Assembly: GCA_963789495.1 (NCBI GenBank)
Contig: CAWBLP010000012.1
Span: 372,001-436,000, forward strand
DNA from: CAWBLP01 sp963789495
Lineage (GTDB): Bacteria > Pseudomonadota > Alphaproteobacteria > Acetobacterales > Acetobacteraceae
Direction: 5' to 3'
DNA length: 64,000 nt
Positions 51,412 through 61,423 of the stretch are shown here, piece after piece. Numbering within the stretch: position 1 is the first letter of the stretch; the number at the start of each line of letters is the position of its first letter. The notes beneath the pieces were generated by a model. The model was not told the origin of the DNA, made no database searches, and saw nothing but the letters and a program-made list of their open reading frames with translations. Both the position numbers and the translations under genes were made by a program.

Positions 51412-53634
51412 ATGCCAAGCAGCGAAATGCCACTTACAGGCTATTTGGACCGGCTCTCCCGCCGCCCCGGCGAGCCGTTCACTGCGTATGTCAGCGTACG
51501 GGACGGCGGCCCCTATCGTGCCCGTCTGCTGCGCGTGCTGAGTGGCGATCCCAACCCCAGCGGTCCGGGCCTACAGTTCCAGGACCTGTCCGCGCGCTTC
51601 GACAGCGCGTTCACCGGACGCCGGCAAGCGATCGCGCTCGGCTCCTACGCGGTGGTCGATCGAACGCCGACCCGCGACGCCGAGGAGGCGGTCACCTGGA
51701 CCGTCCTGGTGCAGCCGACCCGGCTGGACCGCAAACAGGTCGTGCTGGCCCACGGCGATGCCGGGTGCAGCGTGGTTCTCGCGATCGATCCCGAGTTCGG
51801 CGCGACGGCGGAGATCGTCCTGCCAGAGAGTGTCCTGAGCATCTCCGCCGGGCAGCAATTGAAGGCGTCGTGTTGGTACCGGTTATGGCTCAGCGCCGAT
51901 CCTGCCTCAGGGCGCTTCGCGGTCGGCCAGCAGGCATTGGACGGCAGCGGAACCGACATTGCCCAGCGGGTGACCGATCAGCTTGCCTTGCCGACGGGCG
52001 GCCGCCTGTCGCTTGCCGCGGACATCACCGGCGGACCGTCCCCGGGCCAGGCGCCGCCGACCGCTGCATCCTTCGCGCAGCAGCATTTCACCGGCAAGCT
52101 GGAGGCACCGGCACTGCTGCGCGGGTTCGTGTCGGTATGGCACGAGCCGCTGGCAATGCCGGACGAGATCCAGCCTGTTGCAGCCTGGGATTTTTCCCAG
52201 GGCATCGACACCCAGACCATCCTCGATACCGGGTCCCAGGCCTGCCATGGCCGGCTGGTCAACCTGCCGGTGCGTGCCGTGGTCGGCGCCCGTTGGACCG
52301 GCAACGAAATGTGCTGGCGCCATGCGCCGCAGGACTATGCCGCCATCCATTTCCATGCCGACGATCTGGGCGATTGCGACTGGGAACCGGATTTCAGCTG
52401 GACCGTGCCGGACGACCTGGCGAGCGGCGCCTATGCGCTGCATCTGAGCTGCGCGACAGGCGAGGACTGGTTGCCCCTGTATGTGCTGCCGCGGCGCGAG
52501 GGTCCGTTCGCGCCGATCGCCTACCTGGCCGCCACCTTTACCTACCAGGCCTATGCCAATCACGCCCGCGGCAATACCGACGCGGCGTTTCAGGAGCGTG
52601 TGGCAGCATGGGGCGCCTATCCCCACAATCCCGACCAATATCCGATCTACGGCCGCTCTACCTATAACCGTCACCTGGATGGCAGCGGGATCTCCTTCTC
52701 GTCGCGGCGGCGACCGATGCTGACGATGCGGCCCGGCTATCTGACCTTCAACGACGCGCGCGGCTCTGGGCTGCGGCATTATCCGGCCGATACGCATTTG
52801 CTCGCCTGGCTGGAGGCGCGCGGCTTCGCCTTCGACATCATCACCGATGAGGATCTGGACGACGAGGGCGCTGACATCCTGGCGCCGTATCGTGCGGTGA
52901 TTACCGGCTCCCATCCGGAATACCACACGCCGGGCACGCTCGACGCCCTGACGGAGTTCCAGCGGCAGGGCGGCAACCTGGCGTATCTGGGCGGCAACGG
53001 GTTCTACTGGCGCATTGCACGCGACAAGGCGATGCCGCATGTCATCGAGCTGCGCCGCGCGGAAGGTGGCATTCGTGCCTGGGCGGCGGAACCGGGGGAA
53101 TACTACCACCAACTCGACGGCGGCTATGGCGGGTTGTGGCGCCGCAACCGCCGCCCGCCCCAATTGCTGGCCGGGGTGGGATTTTCCGGCCAGGGCCTGT
53201 TCGAAGGCACCCATTACCGCCTGCTGCCGACCGCGCGCGAACCGCGCTTCGCCTGGATGTTCGAGGGGATCGAGGGCGACATCCTGGGCGATTACGGTCT
53301 GTCCGGCGGCGGCGCCGCGGGGTTCGAGCTGGATCGCGCCGATACCTCACTGGGCACGCCGGATGATGCGGTGATCCTGGCCCGCTCGGAGGACCCGCCG
53401 GCTTCCGTGGTGACGGTACCGGAGGAACTGCTGTCGCATCTGTCCACCTGGAACGGCGAAGCGGTGGATGCGCTGCGCCGGGGCGAGATCGTCTATTTCG
53501 ACACCCCGATGGGGGGCGCAGTATTCGCCGTCGGCTCAATCACCTTCTGCGGCAGCCTGTGGCGCAAAGGGTGGGATGGCCCGGTGTCCCGCCTGCTGGA
53601 GAACGTGGTACGTCGCTTCGCGCAGGAGTCATAG
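51412..53634 (+). CDS. N,N-dimethylformamidase large (beta) subunit homologue
   Basis: The 740-residue protein matches the DMFase large subunit: a lectin/LamG-like N-terminal half (AAWDFSQGIDTQTILDTGSQ, LVNLPVRAVVGARWTGNEMC), then FTYQAYANHARG, PIYGRSTYNRHLDGSG and SHPEYHTPGTLDALTEFQ with GGNLAYLGGNGFYWRI, a glutamine-amidotransferase-like fold. DMFase uses a 2-Tyr-1-carboxylate iron site; the Tyr near residue 418-421 and Glu503 in HPEYH are the candidate ligands. No gene for the ~130-residue small subunit is in the window. Known DMFase splits dimethylformamide into dimethylamine and formate; many homologues probably use other amides. Confidence 0.87.
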   Translation: MPSSEMPLTGYLDRLSRRPGEPFTAYVSVRDGGPYRARLLRVLSGDPNPSGPGLQFQDLSARFDSAFTGRRQAIALGSYAVVDRTPTRDAEEAVTWTVLVQPTRLDRKQVVLAHGDAGCSVVLAIDPEFGATAEIVLPESVLSISAGQQLKASCWYRLWLSADPASGRFAVGQQALDGSGTDIAQRVTDQLALPTGGRLSLAADITGGPSPGQAPPTAASFAQQHFTGKLEAPALLRGFVSVWHEPLAMPDEIQPVAAWDFSQGIDTQTILDTGSQACHGRLVNLPVRAVVGARWTGNEMCWRHAPQDYAAIHFHADDLGDCDWEPDFSWTVPDDLASGAYALHLSCATGEDWLPLYVLPRREGPFAPIAYLAATFTYQAYANHARGNTDAAFQERVAAWGAYPHNPDQYPIYGRSTYNRHLDGSGISFSSRRRPMLTMRPGYLTFNDARGSGLRHYPADTHLLAWLEARGFAFDIITDEDLDDEGADILAPYRAVITGSHPEYHTPGTLDALTEFQRQGGNLAYLGGNGFYWRIARDKAMPHVIELRRAEGGIRAWAAEPGEYYHQLDGGYGGLWRRNRRPPQLLAGVGFSGQGLFEGTHYRLLPTAREPRFAWMFEGIEGDILGDYGLSGGGAAGFELDRADTSLGTPDDAVILARSEDPPASVVTVPEELLSHLSTWNGEAVDALRRGEIVYFDTPMGGAVFAVGSITFCGSLWRKGWDGPVSRLLENVVRRFAQES

Positions 53635-53636
53635 GC

Positions 53637-54458
53637 GTGCCGGACAACGCTGCCCAGAAGCGCGCCCACAGTTACCGGATGCCGATCGAGGACACCGAAT
53701 TCCTGCTGCGCGACGAGATGCGCGACATCCGCTTCGCGCTGGAATACGCCAAGGCCGAACTGGCGCTGCGCGACTGGGGCATCCGCTCCACCATCATCGT
53801 GTTCGGCAGCGCGCGGACGCCAGCCCCCGAACAAGCCGAGGCAGCGCTGGCGGCGGCAACCAGCGCCGCGGAGCGCGGTGCCGCGGAGGCGATGGGCCTG
53901 CGCGCGGCACGCTACCAGGCGGCGCGCGAATTCGGCCGCATCGTGTCGGAGCGCGGCGGTGCCTTCGCCCCGCACCATCGCTGGCGCGACAACGTCATCG
54001 CCACCGGCGGCGGGCCGGGCACGATGGAGGCCGCCAATCGAGGAGCGTCCGAGGTGGGGGCGCCGAGCATCGGGTTCAACATCAGCCTCCCGCACGAGCA
54101 GGAGCCGAACCCATACACGACGCCGGAACTGACGTTCCGGTTCCACTATTTCGCAATGCGCAAAATGCACCTGGCGATGCGCGCCAACGCGCTGGTGGTA
54201 TTCCCTGGCGGCTTCGGCACCATGGACGAGCTGTTCGAGCTGCTGACGCTGCGTCAGACCGGCAAGACGCCCACCGTGCCGATCGTGTTGTTCGATGAGT
54301 CCTATTGGCGCCGGGTGATCGATTTCGAGATGCTGTTGAGCGAAGGCATGATCGCCGAGGACGACATGGCGCTGTTCGACTTCGCCGACACGCCGGACAC
54401 TGCGTGGGATGCGTTACTGCGGCGCGGACTGACCGCGCATCCCACGGAGGATCGCTGA
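53637..54458 (+). CDS. LOG family protein (TIGR00730-like)
   Basis: The 273-residue Rossmann-fold protein carries STIIVFGSARTPAP, VIATGGGPGTMEAANRGA and PGGFGTMDELFELLTLRQTG, the PGGxGTxxE motif of the LOG phosphoribohydrolases that release free bases from nucleoside 5'-monophosphates (cytokinin activation in plants). GTG 53637 is chosen: AGGAG lies eight bases before it and it begins three bases after the DMFase-like gene stops. The last codons lie in the first unit of a 75-bp tandem repeat. Confidence 0.9.
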   Translation: MPDNAAQKRAHSYRMPIEDTEFLLRDEMRDIRFALEYAKAELALRDWGIRSTIIVFGSARTPAPEQAEAALAAATSAAERGAAEAMGLRAARYQAAREFGRIVSERGGAFAPHHRWRDNVIATGGGPGTMEAANRGASEVGAPSIGFNISLPHEQEPNPYTTPELTFRFHYFAMRKMHLAMRANALVVFPGGFGTMDELFELLTLRQTGKTPTVPIVLFDESYWRRVIDFEMLLSEGMIAEDDMALFDFADTPDTAWDALLRRGLTAHPTEDR

Positions 54459-54648
54459 CCGCCACGCCGGCCGCTCGATGCGCGTGTCCGATCGGTCCGG
54501 ACTGGCCGCGCCTTCCACGGAGGATCGCCGACCGCCACCGGGAGACGGCGCGGCGCGTGCCCCCGATCAGTCCGGACTGACGGCGCACCCCACGAAGGAT
54601 CGCTGACTACCACCGGGAGACGGCTCGGCGCGTGCGCTCGATCGGTCC
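54426..54648. repeat. 73-75-bp tandem repeat, three units
   Basis: Units start with ggact at 54426, 54499 and 54574 and run 73, 75 and 75 bp. Each contains a ccacg(g/a)aggatcgc core and ends in ccgatc(g/a)gtcc. Units 2 and 3 are closest to each other (both contain ccaccgggagacggc). The first unit overlaps the last ~11 codons of the LOG gene, so the array grew from coding DNA into the gap before the convergent speE gene. Confidence 0.85.
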
Positions 54649-54679
54649 GTACTGGGCGGCAACACGTCGGCAGAGCGGG

Positions 54680-55549
54680 TCAGCGCGGCAGATGCTGCGC
54701 GATATAGGGCGGCAGATTGAACGCCCCGACATGGATTTCCGGCGTCCAATAGCGCGTCGTGCCCAGAATGCCCGCGGCCTCGGCACGGGCAGCGATGTCC
54801 TGCACCGAGACCGTGGTGAGAATGGCATCCTTCGCCGCGAAACCCAGTGTCATGAAGCCGCCGACATAGGTCGGCACTGCGGCGACATAGGCCGTCACAT
54901 GCGGAAAGAACTGCCGGCGCCGGGCACTGGTCTCCCGCAATTCATCCGCCTGCATGAACGGCACACCGCACTGATTCACCACGAGACCGTGCGACGTCAG
55001 CACGCGCGCACAGTTCTGATAGAACGCGTCGGTGAACAGCACCTCGCCGACGCCGATCGGGTCGGTCGAATCAACGATGATCGCGTCGAAGGTGGCATCG
55101 GGCGCGCGCATCACGTAGTCGATGCCGTCGCCGACGATCACCTCGGCACGGCTGTCGTGCCATGCATCGCCGGCGATGTTGGGCAGGTGTTCCTTCGACA
55201 GGCGGATCACCTCGCCGTCGATCTCCACCATCACCGCGCGCTGCACGCCGCGATGTTGCAGCACCCGCCGCAGCACACCGCCATCGCCGGCACCGATGAT
55301 CAGCACATTGGCCGCTGCGCCATGCGCCAGCAGCGGCACATGGGCCAGCATCTCCTGGTAGACGAACTCGTCCGCCTCGGTGATCTGGATCACGCCGTCC
55401 AGCACCATGACCCGGCCATGCGAGGTGCTTTCGAAGATCGCAATGTCCTGGAACGCACTTTGCACGCGCGCCAGCTCGCGTTTCACCAGGAAGCGCTGGC
55501 CCCAATCCGGATACAGCGTCTCGTTGATCCAGCTGTCGGTCGCCATCAT
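54680..55549 (-). CDS. speE: Spermidine synthase
   Basis: The 289-residue aminopropyltransferase has INETLYPDWGQRFLVKREL at the N-terminus, MVLDGVIQITEADEFVYQEM, the glycine loop IIGAGDGGVLRRVLQH, VEIDGEVIRLSKEHLP and IIVDSTDPIGVGEVLF (catalytic Asp). It transfers aminopropyl from decarboxylated SAM to putrescine. The gene follows speD by 67 bp, giving a two-gene spermidine operon. Confidence 0.95.
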   Translation of the reverse strand: MMATDSWINETLYPDWGQRFLVKRELARVQSAFQDIAIFESTSHGRVMVLDGVIQITEADEFVYQEMLAHVPLLAHGAAANVLIIGAGDGGVLRRVLQHRGVQRAVMVEIDGEVIRLSKEHLPNIAGDAWHDSRAEVIVGDGIDYVMRAPDATFDAIIVDSTDPIGVGEVLFTDAFYQNCARVLTSHGLVVNQCGVPFMQADELRETSARRRQFFPHVTAYVAAVPTYVGGFMTLGFAAKDAILTTVSVQDIAARAEAAGILGTTRYWTPEIHVGAFNLPPYIAQHLPR

Positions 55550-55616
55550 CAGCCTCCACGCAGCAGCACGGCCCGGACCGGCGCCCGGGCCGCGTCATGC
55601 GCAACAGAACATTGGG

Positions 55617-56078
55617 TTACGCGATCAGGCCGCGCCGTTGCTCGCCGAGCTGAATGCCGCTGGGCTGGAAGGCGGCTTTCAGCACCGGCAGCGAGTTGTA
55701 CGGATTGCAGGATCCGCACATGAAGATGTCCAGCGCGGCGAAATCGCGCTCTGGCCAGGTGTGGATCGAGATATGGCTCTCCGCCAGCACCAGCACACCG
55801 CTGACGCCACCATCGGGACCGAAATGGTGGAAATGACTGTGCAGGATCGTGGCGCCGGCCGCGTCCGCTGCATCCCGCAGAGCGGCGTCGATGCCGGCGG
55901 GATCGGTCAGATTCCGGGCGCCCCAGAAATCCAGCAGCAGATGCGTTCCGGCGAATTTCACGCCGTCGCGCTCCACGAAATAGTCCTTTTGGGCTTCCGG
56001 CCCGTGATGCTCCTGGTTGCTGCTCGGATCATCCGAGACCATCCCCAGTGGATTGAGCGATGGGCTGAATGCGTCCAT
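55617..56078 (-). CDS. speD: S-adenosylmethionine decarboxylase proenzyme
   Basis: The 153-residue proenzyme contains the self-processing site LAESHISIHTWPERDFAALD (cleavage before the first Ser gives the pyruvoyl group) and the CGSCNPYNSLPVL segment with the catalytic Cys. It supplies the aminopropyl donor for SpeE. ATG 56078 has GGAAGGGG upstream; about 25 N-terminal residues before the conserved AGTHLLLDFWG are not typical of the family. Confidence 0.94.
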   Translation of the reverse strand: MDAFSPSLNPLGMVSDDPSSNQEHHGPEAQKDYFVERDGVKFAGTHLLLDFWGARNLTDPAGIDAALRDAADAAGATILHSHFHHFGPDGGVSGVLVLAESHISIHTWPERDFAALDIFMCGSCNPYNSLPVLKAAFQPSGIQLGEQRRGLIA

Positions 56079-56244
56079 CGAGTTCCCCTTCCTACCAGTA
56101 GATAGCCTGTTGGACGGTACGCGCAAAAACCGGCCGCGCGGCGTCCCCTGGGGCCAAGGTCGCGGAACATGGTGAAACAGAACCCGGCACGCAAGGGATT
56201 TGAGGCGGATTGGCCGAAAAAATGCGGTGGATTGGGCGAAAAAA

Positions 56245-59200
56245 TCAGGGCAGCGCCGCGCACGGCTGCAATGCCTTCAAGCCGGCCGGCACCGCACGGG
56301 CCATGCCGACCTCCTGACGGGATCGTTGCAGATCCGCCGTGCCGAGGATCGGGTCGGCGGTGAGCAGGCGGAACATGTCCGCCAACGGGCCACTGCCCAT
56401 GCGCGCCGTATCGCGCACCTTCATGCCGCTCAACGCGGTGTCGTCGCCAGCCCGCGCCGCCGCCGTCGCCAATCGCAGCAGGGCCTGTCGCTGCGGGTCA
56501 GTGAGTGCCCCGGTCTCCGGCACCGCCTTTGCCACATAGTCGGCCAAGGCCCGTTCGGCACCAGGCCAATCCTGCGCCTGCTCCATGATATCGGCTCGCG
56601 ACAGCCCGGCGGCCGCACTGTCCAGGTCGGCTATCGCCGCCATCGCGGCGGCGTAATCGCCACGCCGCGCCGTCGCCCCGGCGTACAGCAGCTGACGCCG
56701 CTCGATCAGACCCGATGGCAGCTCGGAGCCCGCCGATGCGGTCAGCGCCGTGAGCGCGCCGGCCGCATTGCCCTCCCGCAGCCGCAAGGCCGCAAGGCGC
56801 GCACCGAAGCCGGCGCGGCTGGCCTGGGTGGGCGCAGCCCGCATCAGCTTTTCCAGCACCGGCTCCGCTCGGCGCGGCAAATCCAGCGCCAGGAGCCGAT
56901 CGGCCAGCCTTGATTGCATGGCCTCCCCCTCCACCGAAACCGGCAGCAGATCGGTGTTCTCGTCCACCAGCGCCACCAGATCCAACGGCGGCAGCCGGTC
57001 CGCCGCATCGTCATGCAACAAGGCGGCGAAGCTGGCCTGCAGCCGCCCGTGGATCTCGGTCTTGGCTTCCGGGAAATCCTGTTCGGCATTGCGCAGCGCG
57101 GCCAGCGCGGCGCGCCACTGACCGCTCTGCTGCCGGAGTTCCGCCAGCCGCTCCCGCACCCTCAGGTCGTGACGGTCGCCGCGCCAGGCATAGAGCAGGC
57201 GATCCATCCCGTCGGCCGCCTGTTGCGGCGTGATCTGGTTCGTCTTCAGGCGCAATTCCAGCGCACGCTCCGAAGCGCGTGCGTAATCCAGCTGGTCGCG
57301 GCTCTTGGCCAAAGCGTCATATTGCTTCAGGGCCGCCTCGGTATCGCCGGCGACGTCCCGAGACATCGCACGCGCCAGATCCAGCCCCGGCAGGTCCCTG
57401 GCCCGCGCCAGCACCGCATCGGCAGCCTCCTGCTGGCCACCGCGCAACATCGTCTCGACCGCCAGCGGCAGCACCCGGTCGCGCATCCCTGCGGGATACC
57501 CCAGCGCCAGTGGCGTGGTCACCGCGAAACTGGCCGCGGCCTGCGGCGAAGCGTCATCGATTTCGGCCGACCGCACGGCGCGCCAGAAGGCAACCTCGTC
57601 ACTGCCGGTGAGCCGCGCATCGGTGAGGCCAACCGCGTCCTCCGGACGGTCCGCCAGCAGCGCCGCGATGGCGGTCAGGCCGATGGTGGTGGCAGAAGCG
57701 GCTTCCTGCGGGTCCTGCTCCGCTGTCACCTTCAGCAGCGACTCAGCCTCCGCGCCCATGCCGAGTGCGATCATGTCGACCGCGGCGGCGCGGCGGCGTG
57801 GGCCGCGCGACAAAGGCGGCGCAGCGGCTGAGCTTGCGACCTGGATCGCCAGACGCTCGCGCAAGGCGGCTTCCGGCATTGGCGGAAACACGAAGCGCCT
57901 GGTCAGTGATGCCGAGTCGGCGAGCAAAGCCGCGGCCATCGGCGAGATCGCCAGACCGCCCGGTTCCGCGGTCAGCGCGAAGCCGTCCGCGACGGTCCGC
58001 AACGCCAGGTGGTCCGACAGCGCCTCCACCAGCACGCCCTGCCAGGTCGGCAGCAGGGTGAATTCGGCCCCGTGCCGACGGATGGCGACGCCCTGGCCGG
58101 ACCGGTGCTGGGTGCCGACCAGCAGCGTCGCGCCACTCTCCGGATCGGAAATCGCAACCACGTCACCGGGCGCATCGGCTGCCAGGGTCAGACGACCATC
58201 GGCGAAGCTCGCCGCCATCGGCTGAGGCGACGCGGCCGCGGTCACCGCCGCGACGGTCCAACCCAGCCGGGTCTGCTCGAGCTGCAAGGACATGCCGGGC
58301 GCGAGCCGCAGCCGGATCAGCGTTGCTGCCGGCAGCACCTGCACAGTGGCTCTGCCGAGCAGCCGATTACCCCGCAGCAGGCTCATATCGAGCGGGCGAC
58401 GTGCGGCGAACACAGCATAATCGGTGCCGCCATGCCGGAAGGCCGCCGCGGCCACGTTCGGCTCGAACGGCACCGAGAAGGCCGTGCCCTGGGTCCCCAG
58501 CGGCGGCACCGCCGGACGGACCACCAGCGCAACCGGCCCCGAGCCGGTATTGCTGCTCGGCGTCAAAATCGGATCACGCTCCCCGGGTGGGGCCACTGCC
58601 CCCGTCACGGCCGAGGCGCGCACGGTCTCGGCGGGCGGCGCCGTAGGGGCCGCCACTTGGCTGTCGATCATCGCATCATTGGCGCCGGTCACGATATCCG
58701 AGCGATGCGGATCAGCCAGGGCAGCCGCCGCCGGAGCCGACGCGCCATGCGCGGCCGCCGCCGCATCGGCCTCCTCGGTTACGGCGCCAGGCGGATTGAC
58801 GGGGGCTGCTGCGTCCGGCGCAGGCTGTGTCGCCGCGGGCGATCGACCTGGCGGACCCGAGCCTTCGGTGGCGTGGGGCGAAGGCCGCGGCGCAACCGCC
58901 TGTGAGGCGGGCGAGGCAGCCTGGGCAGCAGGACCGGCACGCGGGGCCGGCTCGTGGCTGGGAAGCGGGTGATCCGATGTCGCGGCCCCGGATGCCTCTG
59001 CGCCCGAGGCGCGGCCAACCTGCGGTTGGCCGGTCGCGCCCGCGGCGGGCCTGTTCGTCGCGGCGGGCGTAGCCGTGGGGCTGTTGGTCGCGGCGGGGGC
59101 AGCCGCGGCCGGGCCAGTCGCGGGCTGGCTTGCCACCGGTGCGGCCCCGGCCTTGCCGGTCCCGCGCACCGCGGCCCCTGCCGAGGTCTGTGATCGGGCG

Positions 59201-59654
59201 GGTGGCAGCGAAGCCTGTGCAGGAGTCGGCCTCGAAGGCGTCGATTGCCCGCCGGCAGGGGTGACGCCAGCCGGATCGAGCGCATCGACCACCACACGAT
59301 CGCCCAGGCGCGTCGATTGGATCGTGGCGCCAGCATCGAGCACCAACTCGACCTGGCCGGCACCGCCGGTGATGGCGTGCACGTTGCGCGGCATGGCGCT
59401 GGCCGCTCCCACCGGGACGGCCGGCTCGAAATGCAGGATGACCCGATCGCCGTCCTGCACCAGCCGATAGAGCGTGCCTGCCGGCAGATCGAACACCACG
59501 CGGCCAAACCGCGGATGGTTGCCGACCCGCGTCACGATGCCGGCGACGTCCTCGGCCGCGCCGCTGCCGGACACCACCATGCGATGGCGGTCAGCAGCAG
59601 CCAACAGCCGCTCACCCGCAGGAGCCAGTCCAACCAAGGACGGCCGAGGTTCAT
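56245..59654 (-). CDS. Large exported TPR-like protein of the flagellar/chemotaxis operon
   Basis: About 1,130 residues. From ATG 59654, overlapping the cheZ stop (ATGA), one frame encodes a signal peptide (LLRVSGCWLLLTAIAWWCPA) but ends at TGA after 39 codons; the main frame carries AEDVAGIVTRVGNHPRFGRV onward and is open from beyond 59700. A missing G at GCGCGGCCGAG (about 59560) would join them, so a one-base error is likely; otherwise ATG 59580 is the start. Then come an AMIN-like beta domain, ~270 residues of Pro/Ala low complexity, a beta-rich domain and ~550 helical, TPR-like residues. Its operon position suggests a periplasmic role in motility; the function is unknown. Confidence 0.7.
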
Positions 59655-60298
59655 TCGAAGCTGGCCAGCAGCTTGTCGATATCGGACTGATCCATCGCCG
59701 CGGTCGGCAATTGAGGTCCATTCAGCAGGACCGGCTCACCCCCGTCCGACACCAACGCCACCGGGTCTCCGGCATGAGCTCCGAAGGTGAATATGATCTG
59801 CGCCACCTTGGCTTCGATCGTCTTCAGCGTCGTCACCACCTTGGTGATGCGCTGGCCGGTGATGTCCTGGAAGCTGCAAGCTTCATAGATGCACGTCGTG
59901 GCATCCTGCAATTTTGTCGCCTGCTCGCCGTTCAGCCCGCGCGCGACCTCGTCCAGGGTTTCGCAGGTTTCCAGAATGGCATTGGTTGCCGAGGCGGTGT
60001 GCGACACGATCGCGTCCAGCTCATCCGTTGCGAACGGGATGTGGCTGACGGTGATGTCGTCGACGCGCAGCGCAGCGATCTCCGACTTGGCCGCGGCAAT
60101 GGTGCGGCCCAGCGACTCGACCTCGGTCAGCAGGGAGGTTTCCTGCGCGGTCAGATCGCCGCTCATCGAGTTCAGCACCGCCCGCACCACATCGGCGACC
60201 ATTTCCGGCGATGACTCGGGGTAGCGTGTGCGGATCTCTGTCAGCCGCTCGAACAACTCCTCGCCGTTCGGCATGCCGGACATGGCGCGGTCATGCAT
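59651..60298 (-). CDS. cheZ: Chemotaxis protein phosphatase CheZ
   Basis: The 215-residue protein has the CheZ core CSFQDITGQRITKVVTTLKTIE, including the Asp-Gln pair that dephosphorylates CheY, a long N-terminal four-helix region and a C-terminal CheY-binding peptide, QSDIDKLLASFE. ATG 60298 overlaps the cheY stop by eight bases. It limits the lifetime of CheY-P made in the same operon. Confidence 0.9.
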   Translation of the reverse strand: MHDRAMSGMPNGEELFERLTEIRTRYPESSPEMVADVVRAVLNSMSGDLTAQETSLLTEVESLGRTIAAAKSEIAALRVDDITVSHIPFATDELDAIVSHTASATNAILETCETLDEVARGLNGEQATKLQDATTCIYEACSFQDITGQRITKVVTTLKTIEAKVAQIIFTFGAHAGDPVALVSDGGEPVLLNGPQLPTAAMDQSDIDKLLASFE

Positions 60299-60677
60299 GA
60301 CCCAGCACCTTCTCAATCTTGTCACGCAAGGTTTCGGCGTTGAACGGCTTGACGATGTAGTTGGAAACACCGGCCTGCTTGGCCGCCACCACGTTCTCCG
60401 TCTTGCTTTCCGCAGTGATCATGATGAACGGCGTGGTCTTCAGCTTGGCACCGGCCCGCACCTCCTGTAGCAGTTGCAGACCAGTCATCGGTGCCATGTT
60501 CCAGTCGCTGATCACCAGGCCGAAGGCGCCCGAGCGCAGCTTGGACAGCGCCTCGGCCCCATCCCCCGCCTCTTCGACATTATGAAAGTCGATCTGCTTC
60601 AGCAGGTTACGGATGATCCGCAGCATGGTCTTGTAGTCATCCACGATCAGGACGTTCATCGACTTGTCGATCGACAT
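60291..60677 (-). CDS. cheY: Chemotaxis response regulator CheY
   Basis: The 128-residue single-domain receiver has Asp13-Asp14, phosphoacceptor Asp58 (LVISDWNM), Thr88 and Lys110 (VKPF), the full catalytic set. The sequence VEEAGDGAEALSKL and GLVISDWNMAPMTGLQLLQEV is typical of CheY that binds FliM, whose gene lies in the same operon. Confidence 0.95.
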   Translation of the reverse strand: MSIDKSMNVLIVDDYKTMLRIIRNLLKQIDFHNVEEAGDGAEALSKLRSGAFGLVISDWNMAPMTGLQLLQEVRAGAKLKTTPFIMITAESKTENVVAAKQAGVSNYIVKPFNAETLRDKIEKVLGHA

Positions 60678-60697
60678 GGTTCCAATGCCTCCTCAGT

Positions 60698-61423
60698 CTA
60701 TTGAGCGGCGGGTCGGCCGCCGTTGGCTGCCGCCTTGGCGGCATCAGTCTGGGTGTTGCGACCGGTGCGCAGCTTCGCCAGCTCCGCAGTGAGATCACGC
60801 GCCTTGTCGGGGTTCATCGCCGCCAGGACCGGGGCCGCCTTGGATTCCTTCATCCGATCCACTACCGGAAGCAGCACCGACATCTGCAATTCGTTGAAGA
60901 TCGCTGCCGCATCGCGTGGCTTCATGACTTCGTAGACCTTCACCAGCCGTTGCCATTCGGTGTCCTCACGCTGCTGACGCACCGCATCCAGTGCCTCCAG
61001 CTGTTTCTGCAGGGCGGTCAGTTCGGCCACCCGGGCGGAGAGCTTCTGCTCCAGCGCGGCGAGCATGGATTCCCGCGCGGTCAGCGTGACCTCCCGTGCA
61101 TCAAGCTCCTGACGGCGCTGACGCAGCTCCAGCAGCACGCTGCGTTCCGCATCGCTGACAGGTGCCGGCTCGGGCTTTTGCGGCGGTGCCTGCGCGGGGG
61201 CCGGATCGGGTTGCGGCGAGCCGGCGGCCGATGCGCCATGTCCCGGCGCGGCGGCGGGTTTGGTCACCGGAGCCGCGGCCTGCGCACTGGCCAGTAGAGT
61301 GGCCGTCGCCGGAGGGGGCGGCACCGCGGCGCGCACCAGGACGACGGACTTGACCCCGAGCAGGGCCGCGATCGCAGCGATGGTCCACGGCAACAGGCGT
61401 GGGATGGGGAGGTTGTAGATCAT
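60698..61423 (-). CDS. motE: Flagellar MotE-like protein
   Basis: The 241-residue protein has an N-terminal membrane helix, a Pro/Ala linker, a coiled coil (LLELRQRRQELDAREVTLTA) and the MotE domain VYEVMKPRDAAAIFNELQMS … KESKAAPVLAAMNPDKARDL. MotE is a periplasmic chaperone-like partner of the MotC/stator system in alphaproteobacteria. It overlaps the DUF6468 gene by four bases. Confidence 0.87.
   Translation of the reverse strand: MIYNLPIPRLLPWTIAAIAALLGVKSVVLVRAAVPPPPATATLLASAQAAAPVTKPAAAPGHGASAAGSPQPDPAPAQAPPQKPEPAPVSDAERSVLLELRQRRQELDAREVTLTARESMLAALEQKLSARVAELTALQKQLEALDAVRQQREDTEWQRLVKVYEVMKPRDAAAIFNELQMSVLLPVVDRMKESKAAPVLAAMNPDKARDLTAELAKLRTGRNTQTDAAKAAANGGRPAAQ

Noticed and set aside
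54426..54648. CRISPR-like array
   Set aside because: The 73-75-bp units are contiguous repeats without unique spacers and there are no cas genes.
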